Below, piece by piece: positions 35,636-44,368 of a DNA stretch of 64,000 nt. A program made the translations under genes and the position numbers. The notes beneath the pieces were generated by a model. It was not told the DNA's origin, made no database searches, and saw only the letters and a program-made list of their open reading frames with translations. Every line of letters begins with the position of its first letter. Position 1 is the first letter of the stretch. This DNA comes from JAMXLO01 sp963794185 (lineage in GTDB: Bacteria; Pseudomonadota; Alphaproteobacteria; Acetobacterales; Acetobacteraceae), in contig CAWCDM010000126.1 of assembly GCA_963794185.1 (NCBI GenBank), forward strand, positions 13,400 through 77,399. The letters are read 5' to 3'.

Positions 35636-36580
35636 TCACTCATGGGCTCTGTCAGTGTGGTTCTCCGAACGTACGCAGCGGGAACTGCCTTCCCGTTCGT
35701 TCGCTGCTTGCGCGTTCGCCTCCTGCTCACGGGCTTCAGCGCAGTCTGGAAACCGTTCGCGTACCAATGCCCAACGCTCCGCCGCCACAGCCCATTCCTT
35801 CCGTCGATGTGCGCTCCGAGCATATTCCAGGTGTATGCCGAGATGTGACTTAAGCCGTGTCACTGCGGCGCACAGCAGTTCATCCGCCTCCGTTTCCCGG
35901 TTGGCCCTTCGCATGGCTTCGGCGCCCTTCGTATAGGCGATGGCAAAGTGGGGAAACCGCCTGAGCACATCCTCCCAGCATAGAATTGCTTCGTCGAAGT
36001 TGCCTTTCGCGGTCTCAAGTTCGGCCAATTCGGCAAGGAGCTGGTCACTTATGCCGAATTTCGACCGGGCTCCGCTCAATAACTCTTCTGCCTCCTTGAG
36101 CCGATCCATTTTCATGAGGCATTGGGCTGCGCCTATCGGGACTGCAATGTTCTCAAAGCAATTCCGCACCAATTCCCACCGCCGGAGCGCCTCAGGCCAT
36201 GCGCGACGATGCATCGCACTTTGTGCATAATGTACATTCATGTTGAAGTCGCCTGGGAGCCTAATGACACCCCGCCCGAGCATCGCATCGGCCTCATCGT
36301 GGCGACCAAGTCCAATCAGACAGTTGGCAGCGAGATGGTAGCCGTCGGCGGCGCGAGGGAACTTTCGGAGCAACACGGTGCACTGGCGGACAGCATCCTC
36401 CGCATTTCCTCGGCGGTAGGCGACGCGTGCAAGGCCCAAGAGAAAGAATTGCGCGCGGCCGGGATGACGCCTCCGCCCCTGTTGCATCAATGCTTCGGCC
36501 TCGTCAAAGCAACCAAGATCAAGAGCAAGTTTCAGACCCGTCTCTGAGGTCGCGGACATTTCCGGAAACTGTGCGTTCAA
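35636..36580 (-). CDS. TPR-repeat protein
   Basis: A 314-residue tetratricopeptide protein: GCFDEAEALMQQGRRRHPGR, RGNAEDAVRQCTVLLRKFPR, LGRHDEADAMLGRGVIRLPG, WPEALRRWELVRNCFENIAV and others, about seven helix pairs. It uses the same WPEALRRW-type repeat wording as the TPR gene at 27.5 kb. The annotated start (TTG, 36580) is doubtful. In-frame sequence upstream still reads like the same fold (RAFRELRSAEYHHGLDFGNI, NAGDSARALEIWRELNAQFP) back to about 36735, where a TGA blocks it and an ATG lies in another frame. The true protein therefore probably starts near 36735, with a small indel in between. Confidence 0.75.
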   Translation of the reverse strand: MNAQFPEMSATSETGLKLALDLGCFDEAEALMQQGRRRHPGRAQFFLLGLARVAYRRGNAEDAVRQCTVLLRKFPRAADGYHLAANCLIGLGRHDEADAMLGRGVIRLPGDFNMNVHYAQSAMHRRAWPEALRRWELVRNCFENIAVPIGAAQCLMKMDRLKEAEELLSGARSKFGISDQLLAELAELETAKGNFDEAILCWEDVLRRFPHFAIAYTKGAEAMRRANRETEADELLCAAVTRLKSHLGIHLEYARSAHRRKEWAVAAERWALVRERFPDCAEAREQEANAQAANEREGSSRCVRSENHTDRAHE

Positions 36581-36898
36581 CTCTCGCCAAATTTCTAGTG
36601 CCCTTGCGCTGTCACCCGCGTTGAACGTCTGCCTTGCAATATCGATCTTGTTCGAGAAGATGTTTCCAAAGTCCAGGCCGTGATGATACTCGGCCGAACG
36701 TAGTTCGCGGAAGGCGCGCCTGCGATCGAACCATGTACCTCAGAGCGCGGAACACCGACTGCCCGTATAATCGGCGGACCGTGTGTCCGACGGCCTACGG
36801 CGGAGCGCCGCATCCTGATCCACGCGCACTGCTTTCGCCACGAACGTCACTGCCATGCGCTGCAACGAGAGAACAGATATTCCATCCGCTGTCCCCCG

Positions 36899-37785
36899 CT
36901 ACCCCCCGAACGCCTGGTCCCAGAACTCCGGCAGCATCAGATAGCCGTCGCCCTGTTTCACCACATGGGCGAAGCCCGGGTAGTGCACGTGCATCCCGGC
37001 GATCAGTTGCCGGTCCGTCGCCACCCGATCGAACACCCGCCTCCGGGTCGCCGCGGCGGCCTGCGGATCGGTGTCGAACTCGATCGTCACCTCCGGCCGC
37101 GGCACCTGGATGTCCGGCACGTGCACGATATCGCCCCAGATCAGCAGCAAGTCTTTCCCCGAGGCAACCAGATACCCGCTATGCCCCGGCGTGTGCCCGT
37201 GCAGCGGCACCGACGTGACGCCGGGAAACACCTCCACGCTGCCGGAGAAGGTGTGCATGACATTGTGATACGGCGCCATCTGCTCGCGCGCGCACTGGAA
37301 ATACAGCTTCCTCGCCCGCTCGTTCGCCCGCGCCATGGCGGCATCGTCGTTCCAGTGCCGCGGCTCGTTCTCGTGCACGACCAGTTCGGCGTTCGGAAAC
37401 ATTTTGGCCCCGGTGTTCGGGTCCGTCAGCCCCGCCGAGTGGTCGGGATGCATGTGCGTCAGGATCACCGTCTCGACCGCCGCCGGATCGATGCCGGCCG
37501 CCGCCAGGTTCGCCTGCAGCTTGCCGGCGGTCGGCAGCAGGTAGTCGCCCGAGCCGGTCTCGATCAGCGCCAGCCGCCCGGCGGATGGATGGCATAGCAG
37601 TTCACCGAGGTCCGCCGCCCCGGCCAGAAATTCGCGGTCAGCACCCGCATGGCCTCGTCCGGCGCGATGTTCTGCAGCACGTCGACCGTGCCATCCAGGT
37701 AGCCGTCGGACAGCGCGGTCACGACGATATCGCCGATGCGGCGATGATACACGCCGGGGATCTGTCGGGTCGGCGGCTGGATCAT
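36899..37785 (-). pseudogene. Metallo-beta-lactamase-fold hydrolase, one frameshift
   Basis: About 295 residues of an MBL-fold protein (AttM/AiiB or class B hydrolase style). The N-terminal frame reads YHRRIGDIVVTALSDGYLDG and RRTSVNCYAIHP. The second frame has the zinc motif THMHPDHSAGL, then VPLHGHTPGHSGYL, LLIWGDIVHVPDIQVP and HVHYPGFAHVV, all metal ligands of the fold. The frame changes near 37590, in the CCGCCGGGCGG run. The start at 37785 gives MIQPPTRQIPGVYHR. An SDR gene ends 16 bases upstream, so they are one transcript. Substrate unknown; lactones or other esters are possible. Confidence 0.8.
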
Positions 37786-37800
37786 GTTCGATCTTCCTCT

Positions 37801-38546
37801 CTAATGCGCGATGTAGCCGCCGTCGATCACCAGTTCGGCGCCGGTGACGAAGCTCGCCTCGTCGGAGGCCAGGAACAGCACGCCATACGCCACCTCGATC
37901 GGCTCGCCGAGCCGGCGCAGCGGGGTCTGCGGCGATCTTCGCCGCCCGCCCGGCCGCGTTCGTCGCGTTCAGCATCGGCGGCATGTAGCCCGGATGCACC
38001 GAGTTCACCCGCACGCCCTGCGGCCCATAGCGGCAGGCGGCGGCCTTCGTGTAGTTGCGCACCGCCGCCTTCGAGGCCGGGTAGCCGGGATGGCTCTCCG
38101 CGCTCGCGACGATGCCCATGATGGAGGAAATATTGACGATGGAGCCGCCGCCGGTCTTCGCCATCTCGGCCGCCGCCAGCTTGGTGCCCAGGAACACGCT
38201 GGTGGCGTTCACCGCGAGCAGTCGCTGCCAGCCCTCCAGCCCGTCCGTGTCACCCACCGAACTGCCGCTGATGCCGGCGTTGTTCACCAGGATGTCGAGC
38301 CTGTCCATAGGCGGCGACCGTCTCGGCGATCAGCCGCGTCCAGTCGGCCTCCGAGGTCACATCGGTGCGCACGAACCGCGCCTGGCGCTGGCCGGCGGAA
38401 ATGTCGGCCGCGACGGTTTCTCCCGCTGCCACCAGCACGTCGGCGATGACGACCTTGGCGCCTTCCTGGGCGAACAGCCGGGCCTCCGCCTCGCCCATGC
38501 CGTGGGCGCCGCCGGTGATGATCGCCACCTTGCCGTTCAGCCGCAT
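37801..38546 (-). pseudogene. Short-chain dehydrogenase/reductase, two frameshifts
   Basis: Classical SDR of about 248 residues. Cofactor motif IITGGAHGMGEAEARLFAQE, then VVIADVLVAAGE. After a break near 38308 come LDILVNNAGISGS, SIVNISSIMGIVASAE and the catalytic YPASKAAVRNYTKAAA (Tyr and Lys). After a second break near 37930 the C-terminus reads in another frame (LASDEASFVTGAELVIDGG, stop at 37801). Both breaks fit single extra bases. The absence of a basic residue right after the glycine motif and the acidic Asp in VVIADV suggest NAD(H). It shares an operon with the MBL-fold gene. Confidence 0.82.
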
Positions 38547-38607
38547 GATTTTCCTCCCGGTCCGTTGCCGCCGATCATCTGCCGGCGGCCGGATGCGTGC
38601 AATGCGG

Positions 38608-39580
38608 TCACCGACGCGGGGCGGCCGCGCGGCGCAGGCGGTCGTTGATCGCGCGCCCGATGCCGTGCCCCGGGACCGGCATCACCGCGATCCGTTCGAG
38701 CCCGAGTGCCGCGGCTTCCTCGTCCAGCTTCCGCAGACCGGCGAATAAATGGGCCGCGGCCTCCGTGAGATCGGAAGAATCACTCAAGCCAAACACTGCG
38801 CCGGCGCCCGTCAGCGGCGGGCCGAAGGCCAGCAGCGCCTCATTCCGTTGCACATCGCGCGCATCAAGCCGCACCGGCAGCTCTCGGCGCATAGTGCGAG
38901 GCAAGCAGGCCCGGCGACCGTAACGCGCCCGGCGCCTGCGCCGTGTCGTTACGGCGCACCGGGCCGATGACCGCCTCGATCGCCTCGACCGTGGCGCCAC
39001 CCGGCCGCAGCAGCACCGGTTCGGCGGCCGACAGATCGAGCACGGTGGATTCCACGCCCACCGGGCAGGGCCCGCTGTCGAGCACCGCCGCGATGCGCCC
39101 GGCCAGGCCGTCCAGCACGTGCCGCGCGGTGGTCGGGCTCACCTGGCCCGAACGGTTCGCCGATGGCGCCGCGACGGGCCGACCGGTCTCCCGCAGCAGC
39201 GCCAGCGCCGCATCGTGGGCCGGAACGCGGACCGCCAGCGTATCGAGCCCCGCGCTCGCCAGCAGGCTCGCGGCACAACCGCGCCGGCGTGGCAGCACCA
39301 GGCTCAGCGGGCCAGGCCAGAACGCGGCGGCAAGGCGGCGCGCCAGCGCGTTCGCGTCCACGTCGGCAAACGCAGCCTCCGCATCGGCGTAGTGGCAGAT
39401 CAGCGGATTGAAGCGCGGCCGTTCCTTGGCGGCGAAGATGCCTGCCACGGCGCGATCGTTGGTAGCATCCGCGCCCAGCCCGTAGACCGTCTCGGTGCCG
39501 AACGCCACCAACTCGCCCGCGCGCAGCAGCGCGGCGGCGCGCGCGATGCCGGTCGGATCGGCCTGCAGCAGTTCGTTCAT
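38608..39580 (-). pseudogene. tsaC: Threonylcarbamoyl-AMP synthase (TsaC/Sua5), one frameshift
   Basis: Makes threonylcarbamoyl-AMP for the t6A37 modification of ANN-decoding tRNAs. The YrdC domain is complete in one frame: GELVAFGTETVYGLGADATN, KERPRFNPLICHYADAEAAF, FWPGPLSLVLPRR, AVRVPAHDAALALLR, PVAAPSANRSGQVSPTTARH and PCPVGVESTVLDLSAAEPVL. It runs on to SPGLLASHYAPRA, where the frame changes near 38885. The Sua5-type C-terminal domain (LPVRLDARDVQRNEALLAFG to IGRAINDRLRRAAAPR) is in another frame. Length fits one extra base. Because this enzyme is normally essential, an assembly error is more likely than a true mutation. It is divergent from pepA. Confidence 0.88.
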
Positions 39581-39686
39581 CCCGTTTCGGGATAGCGACA
39601 CGCGACAGGAATGGCAAAGGCGGGGTGCGCTGCTACAGTCCGCCGCCGCCGCAATGCCGGCGTCGTTGCCAGGGGAGTTTCTCATC

Positions 39687-41168
39687 ATGCTCGATATTGC
39701 CTTCGCCAGGCCCGCCTTGCCGAAGTCCGGTGCTCTCGTGCTGCTGGTGTGCGAAGGCGAGAATCCGTCCGGCCTGTGGCAGCAGGCCGACGAGGCGACC
39801 GGCGGGGCGATCGCGCGGGCGTTCAAGGCGGCCGAGTTCAAGGGCGCGAAAGGCAAGACCTGCGTCGTCCTGGCGCCCGGCGCGGGGCTTACCCGCGTGG
39901 TGGCAGTGGGCCTCGGCAAGCCCGCCGAACTGACCCAGCAGACACTGAACGAGGCCGGAGGCCACGCCGCCGCCGCGCTCGCGCGAGAAACCGCCGCCGC
40001 CGTCGCAATCGGTGCGCTGCAGCCGGCGCAGGCCGCCGAGGTGGCGCTCGGCGCGGCGCTGCGGACCTACCGGTTCGACAGGTACCGCACCAAGGAGAAG
40101 CCGGACGACAAGCCGAAATTTGCCAAGCTCACGCTGTTGACCGACGACCCCGCGCGGGCGAAGGCGGTATGGGAGCCGCTTGCGGGCGTGGCGAGGGGCG
40201 TGTTCCTCTCGCGTGACCTGGTCAGCGAGCCGCCCAACGTGCTGAACCCGGCGGAGATGGCCGACCGCTGCAGGAAGCTGACCGAGCTTGGCCTGAAGGT
40301 GGACGTGCTCGGCCCGAAGGAGATGGGCAGGCTGGGGTTCGGCGCGCTGCTCGGCGTCGCCCAGGGCAGCGTGAACGAGCCGCGCATGGTGGTGATGCAG
40401 TGGCACGGCGCGGCGGGCAACGGCCGCAAGGGCAAGGCCAGGCCGGTCGCGTTCATCGGTAAGGGTGTCACGTTCGACACCGGTGGCATCAGCATCAAGC
40501 CGGCCGGCGGCATGGAGGACATGAAGTGGGACATGGCCGGCGCCGGCACGGTGGTCGGCCTGATGGCGGCACTCGCCGGACGCCGCGCGAAGGTCGATGC
40601 GGTGGGCCTCGTCGGACTGGTGGAGAACATGCCGTCGGGCAACGCACAGCGGCCGGGCGACGTGGTGAAGAGCTATTCCGGGCAGACGATCGAGGTGATC
40701 AACACCGACGCCGAGGGACGGCTGGTTCTGGCGGATGTCCTTTGGTACTGCCAGGAGAAGTTCGATCCGCGCTTCATGGTCGATTTGGCGACCCTGACCG
40801 GTGCGATGATCGTCGCACTCGGCCATGAGTATGGCGGGATGTTCAGCAACGACGACGGGCTGGCGCAGAAGCTTATGGCGGCCGGACAGGCGACGGCGGA
40901 GAAGCTCTGGCGGTTTCCGCTCGATGAGTCCTACGACCAGCTCATCAAGTCCGACATCGCCGACATGAAGAACATCGGCGGCCGGCCGGCCGGCTCGATC
41001 AGCGCGGCGCAGTTCATCCAGCGCTTCGTCAACGGCAAGCCATGGGCGCATCTCGACATCGCCGGCGTCGCCTGGAGCACCAAGGATTCTCCGTGCGCTC
41101 CGAAGGGCGCCACGGCCTACGGCGTGCGGCTGCTGGATCGGCTGGTGGCCGAGCACTACGAGGGGTGA
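39687..41168 (+). CDS. pepA: Leucyl aminopeptidase (M17)
   Basis: A 493-residue cytosolic zinc/manganese aminopeptidase. The C-terminal catalytic domain has VAFIGKGVTFDTGGISIKPA (metal-binding Lys and Asp), MKWDMAGAGTVVG, the signature NTDAEGRLVLADVLW and ATLTGAMIVALGHEYGG. The N-terminal macro-like domain is complete (SRDLVSEPPNVLNPAEMADR leads into it). The start at 39687 gives MLDIAFARPALPKSG, with GGGGAG about 11 bases upstream. The stop overlaps the next gene's GTG start (GTGA). M17 peptidase followed by holC is a recurrent arrangement. Confidence 0.96.
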   Translation: MLDIAFARPALPKSGALVLLVCEGENPSGLWQQADEATGGAIARAFKAAEFKGAKGKTCVVLAPGAGLTRVVAVGLGKPAELTQQTLNEAGGHAAAALARETAAAVAIGALQPAQAAEVALGAALRTYRFDRYRTKEKPDDKPKFAKLTLLTDDPARAKAVWEPLAGVARGVFLSRDLVSEPPNVLNPAEMADRCRKLTELGLKVDVLGPKEMGRLGFGALLGVAQGSVNEPRMVVMQWHGAAGNGRKGKARPVAFIGKGVTFDTGGISIKPAGGMEDMKWDMAGAGTVVGLMAALAGRRAKVDAVGLVGLVENMPSGNAQRPGDVVKSYSGQTIEVINTDAEGRLVLADVLWYCQEKFDPRFMVDLATLTGAMIVALGHEYGGMFSNDDGLAQKLMAAGQATAEKLWRFPLDESYDQLIKSDIADMKNIGGRPAGSISAAQFIQRFVNGKPWAHLDIAGVAWSTKDSPCAPKGATAYGVRLLDRLVAEHYEG

Positions 41169-41656
41169 GCGACCGGTCGAACGCAAGGGGGCATGCGGAG
41201 GTCGGGTTCTATCACCTGACGCGGACTGGGCCGGATCAGGCGCTGCCGCAGCTTCTTGGGCGCACGCTAGCGGCGGGACAGCGTGCGCTGGTGCTGTGTC
41301 GCAGCGAGGAACGCGTTGCCGCGCTGGACGCCGCGCTGTGGCAATGCGCCGATCCCAATTGGCTGCCGCACGGCACGGCCGCCGATGGCGACGCCGACAA
41401 GCAGCCGATCTGGCTGACGACAGAGGGTGCATCGCCGGACGGCAATGCACCGCCGAACGGCGCGCGCTTCCTGTTCCTGATCGATGGCGCGCAGAGCATG
41501 CGGCTGGACGAATTCGATCGCGTGTTCGATCTGTTCGACGGCACGGACGATGCGGCAGTGGCAGCGGCGCGCGAGCGCTGGACGGTGGCGAAGGCAGCCG
41601 GCCACGCGCTCACCTACTGGCAGCAGGGGGCGCGGGGCTGGGAGAAGAAGGCGTAA
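41165..41656 (+). CDS. holC: DNA polymerase III chi subunit
   Basis: A 163-residue clamp-loader accessory subunit that links polymerase III to SSB. Family features: VGFYHLTRTGPDQALPQLLG, AGQRALVLCRSEERVAALDA, WLPHGTAADGDADKQPIWLT and ERWTVAKAAGHALTYWQQGA with WEKKA at the end. The GTG start overlaps the pepA stop by four bases, so translation is coupled. Length is normal for chi in alphaproteobacteria. Confidence 0.9.
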   Translation: MSDRSNARGHAEVGFYHLTRTGPDQALPQLLGRTLAAGQRALVLCRSEERVAALDAALWQCADPNWLPHGTAADGDADKQPIWLTTEGASPDGNAPPNGARFLFLIDGAQSMRLDEFDRVFDLFDGTDDAAVAAARERWTVAKAAGHALTYWQQGARGWEKKA

Positions 41657-41758
41657 TATCAGCCGGCTCACCCAATGGCCAATTCGGGTGGTAAGCGGCG
41701 ATCCGACCCGCTCTATCGGGGGGCATGCCCCGACAGGGAATGAGAGCGGCCCCCGGAT

Positions 41759-42411
41759 TCAGGCGCGGGTGAGCACCCGCATGTGCATCTCGCGGCTCAG
41801 GCTGAAGCCGAGCGCCTGGTAGAGGGTGATCGCGGCGGTGTTGTGGGCGTGAACGTGCAGGAATGGGGTCTCGCCGTTGACCAGGATCCCCCCGGTAACC
41901 AGGCGGCTGAGGGCGCTGGCGTAGCCTTGACCGCGATAGCCGGGCGCGGTGCAGATGCCGCTCACCTCTGTGAAACCCTCAGGCTTCATGCGCTCGCCGG
42001 CCATGGCGACCAGCTTGCCGTTGCGCTTTACGCCGACAAAGTCCCTGAGCTCATGGGTACGGGCGAAGAACGGGCCGGGCTTGGTGAGGATGGCCTTTGC
42101 CAGCATCTGCGGGGCGTCGGCTTCGGTGAGCGGGACGATCTCGAACGCCGGCGCCGGCCCATCGGCCAGGCGCTCGCGACCATCTGCCAGATGACGTGGG
42201 TTTCGGCCTCGACGCCGGGGACGTGCGGCTGCGACTCGGCCTCGACCAGAGCCACCGCGCCCCGTGTCGGGACCAGCACGGCCAGCGCAGCGAGACTCAG
42301 CGGCGAGGTGTCCGCCGCGGCCGCGAACAGGCCGAAAGCGGGGTCGAACCGCCGAGCCCGCTCATCGCCAGGGGCGACGTGCGCCTGCCATGAGGTGAGC
42401 GCGCTCCACAC
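41759..42411 (-). pseudogene. GNAT family N-acetyltransferase, one frameshift
   Basis: FR47-like GNAT. The N-terminal frame reads WSALTSWQAHVAPGDERARR and FAAAADTSPLSLAALAVLVP. The C-terminal frame carries the acetyl-CoA site VSGICTAPGYRGQGYASALS and NTAAITLYQALGFSLSREMH. The frame changes near 42165. The GTG at 42411 is a provisional start; in-frame PPHPLDRP lies just upstream but has no ATG. The 5' part overlaps the 3' end of the hydrolase gene on the same strand. Acceptor unknown. Confidence 0.78.
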
Positions 42412-43330
42412 GGGCCGGTCCAGCGGATGCGGCGGGGTAATTGGCGGAGGTACCTGTCAGTTGGGTGGTTGCAGGGCTTGCTCTCAGCCGAAGGAAAAGG
42501 GCGGATTGCCTGATGCCGAGGAGGCCGGGCTCCGCCCTGTCCACGTGCCGGGCGATCATCGCGGCGACTTCGCTTGGATGGGTCGAAATCATGAAGTGCG
42601 AAGCTCCGGCCAGCGTAACCAGCGACGCATGGGCCATGCCCTGCGCGAGGAGTTGGTTCGCGCGCTTCATGGCGGGATGGCTTGCCCCGCCGCGAAGGAC
42701 GAGCGCCGGGACCTCGACCTTCGCCAAGATCGCGGGTGACAAGGCAAAGCCGTAGGCCGTCTGCCAGTCCAGGATGTTGACCGCCGTTGTCTGGCGGGCG
42801 TAGCCGCGCACACGTTCCGGCCAGCCGGCGAATGTGCCTGGACCGCCGAAAAAGTCGATCATCGAGCCTATGGCGGCCCCTTCGCCGGCCTGGAAGGCGC
42901 CGACGTAGTCCCCGGTCATCGCGCGGAAGGCGCGATAGTGCTGATGCTCTCCGGCCTGCCGCAGCACGTCGGGGGCTGGTGCCTCGATGATCACCAGGCT
43001 CAGCAATGGAACTCGATTCCTGAGCGCGACGGCGAGCGCCGTGAGGCCGCCAAACGAATGGCCGACGAGATGCACCGGGCCGCCCGCGCGAACAATAACC
43101 GATTCAAGAGCCGCGGCTTCGTGGCAGATGTCGGTGTCGCCGGCGGTTCGGCGTTCAGCCGTGCCGCCGTAGCCGAGCAGGCTGGTCGTCACGCACCGGA
43201 AGTCGTTCCCCCAGCGAGACACGATCGGGCGCCACGCGGCGCCGGTGCTGCATGACCCCGGCACAAGCACGACGGTCGGACCCGTTCCGCTTTCGTCGTA
43301 GTCGATGTTGCCGCGTGATCTCTCGATCAT
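42362..43330 (-). CDS. Alpha/beta hydrolase
   Basis: A 322-residue alpha/beta-hydrolase. Oxyanion region VVLVPGSCSTGAAWRPIV, nucleophile elbow VHLVGHSFGGLTALAVALRN (Ser in GHSFGG), and the late His in AGASHFMISTHPSEVAAMIA. The last 50 or so residues after ARHVDRAE are not typical of the family and overlap the downstream GNAT gene, so the native stop may have been lost. It lies 63 bases after the methyltransferase gene on the same strand, and the divergent SARP-type regulator may control both. Confidence 0.86.
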   Translation of the reverse strand: MIERSRGNIDYDESGTGPTVVLVPGSCSTGAAWRPIVSRWGNDFRCVTTSLLGYGGTAERRTAGDTDICHEAAALESVIVRAGGPVHLVGHSFGGLTALAVALRNRVPLLSLVIIEAPAPDVLRQAGEHQHYRAFRAMTGDYVGAFQAGEGAAIGSMIDFFGGPGTFAGWPERVRGYARQTTAVNILDWQTAYGFALSPAILAKVEVPALVLRGGASHPAMKRANQLLAQGMAHASLVTLAGASHFMISTHPSEVAAMIARHVDRAEPGLLGIRQSALFLRLRASPATTQLTGTSANYPAASAGPARVERAHLMAGARRPWR

Positions 43331-43393
43331 GATCCTCGCCTCCGTGCAATCAGGTGGGCTCGTGGCGCGCGGCCCGAACCAGCGTGACGTGCG

Positions 43394-44241
43394 TCACCCT
43401 CGGGTAATCACGACCTCCAGGTACTCGCTGGGCACGACAACTGAGCCGTCGCCGGCGCGATTGAATCGCGCAATGAGCGCCATGATGTCGTGCTCGAGGG
43501 CCGCTTGCCCGGCGGGATCCAGAGCCGCGAACGTCTTGAGCAGCGGCCCGTAGTAGGTCTTGAAAACCTCGAGCCAATGCTGCGGCGAGCGGTAGCGGAA
43601 CACGAAATTCCGTTGCTCGACGGTGATGGACGCCGCCTGCGGCTCGAACATCTCGGTGATCCGAGGCCGCGTGCCCCATAGCCCCGGCGACCTAATCCCG
43701 GCCGGCGGCGCAACGAATTTGCCAATGGTCTTGAAAAGCTGGCCGATGAAGCCCTCGGGCGTCCAATTGGCGAGGCCGATCTTGCCGCCGCGCCTGCAGA
43801 CGCGGACCAGTTCGGCGGCGGCGCGATCCTGGTCGGGCGTGAACATCACGCCGAACGTCGACACGACGACGTCGAACTCAGCGTCGGGGAAGGGCAGAGC
43901 TTCGGCGTCGGCCTTGCGGAATTCGATATTGAGCCAATCGGCCTGGGCCCGTTCGCGTGCCCGCTCGAGCAGCGCCGGCACGTAATCGGTGGCGACCACG
44001 TCGCACCAGCGGCGGGCAGCGGCCAATGAGGCGTTGCCGTTGCCGGCGGCCACGTCGAGCACTTTCTGGCCCGATCGGAGGTCGAGAGCCTCGCAAAGCT
44101 GTTCGCCGACGATTTGGAGCGTGGTGCCAACGACGGCATAGTCACCGGAAGACCATGCGCTCTGCTGGCGAGCCTTTAATGCGTCGAGATTGGTCGGCGG
44201 AGACGCCTCAGCTTGGTTGGCGACGAGGGAGGTTGCACTCA
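43394..44241 (-). CDS. SAM-dependent methyltransferase (class I)
   Basis: A 282-residue methyltransferase of the Methyltransf_11/UbiE-like type. SAM site GQKVLDVAAGNGNASLAAAR, then VVATDYVPALLERARERAQ, IEFRKADAEALPFPDAEFDV and VVSTFGVMFTPDQDRAAAEL, motifs I to III in order. The ATG at 44241 has GGAGAA about seven bases upstream and gives MSATSLVANQAEASPP. Substrate unknown. First gene of a two-gene operon with the hydrolase, divergent from a large regulator. Confidence 0.88.
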
Positions 44242-44368
44242 TGATCGTTCTCCATGGCGTGGTTGAGCCTGCTATGCTGCCGCCCTGCTGGTAGGGACGG
44301 CCGGGTCCGGCGTCACACGCTTGCCGCAACCTCGATCCCAACCGTAGCCCCCGCCCGTGGAGAGCAGC

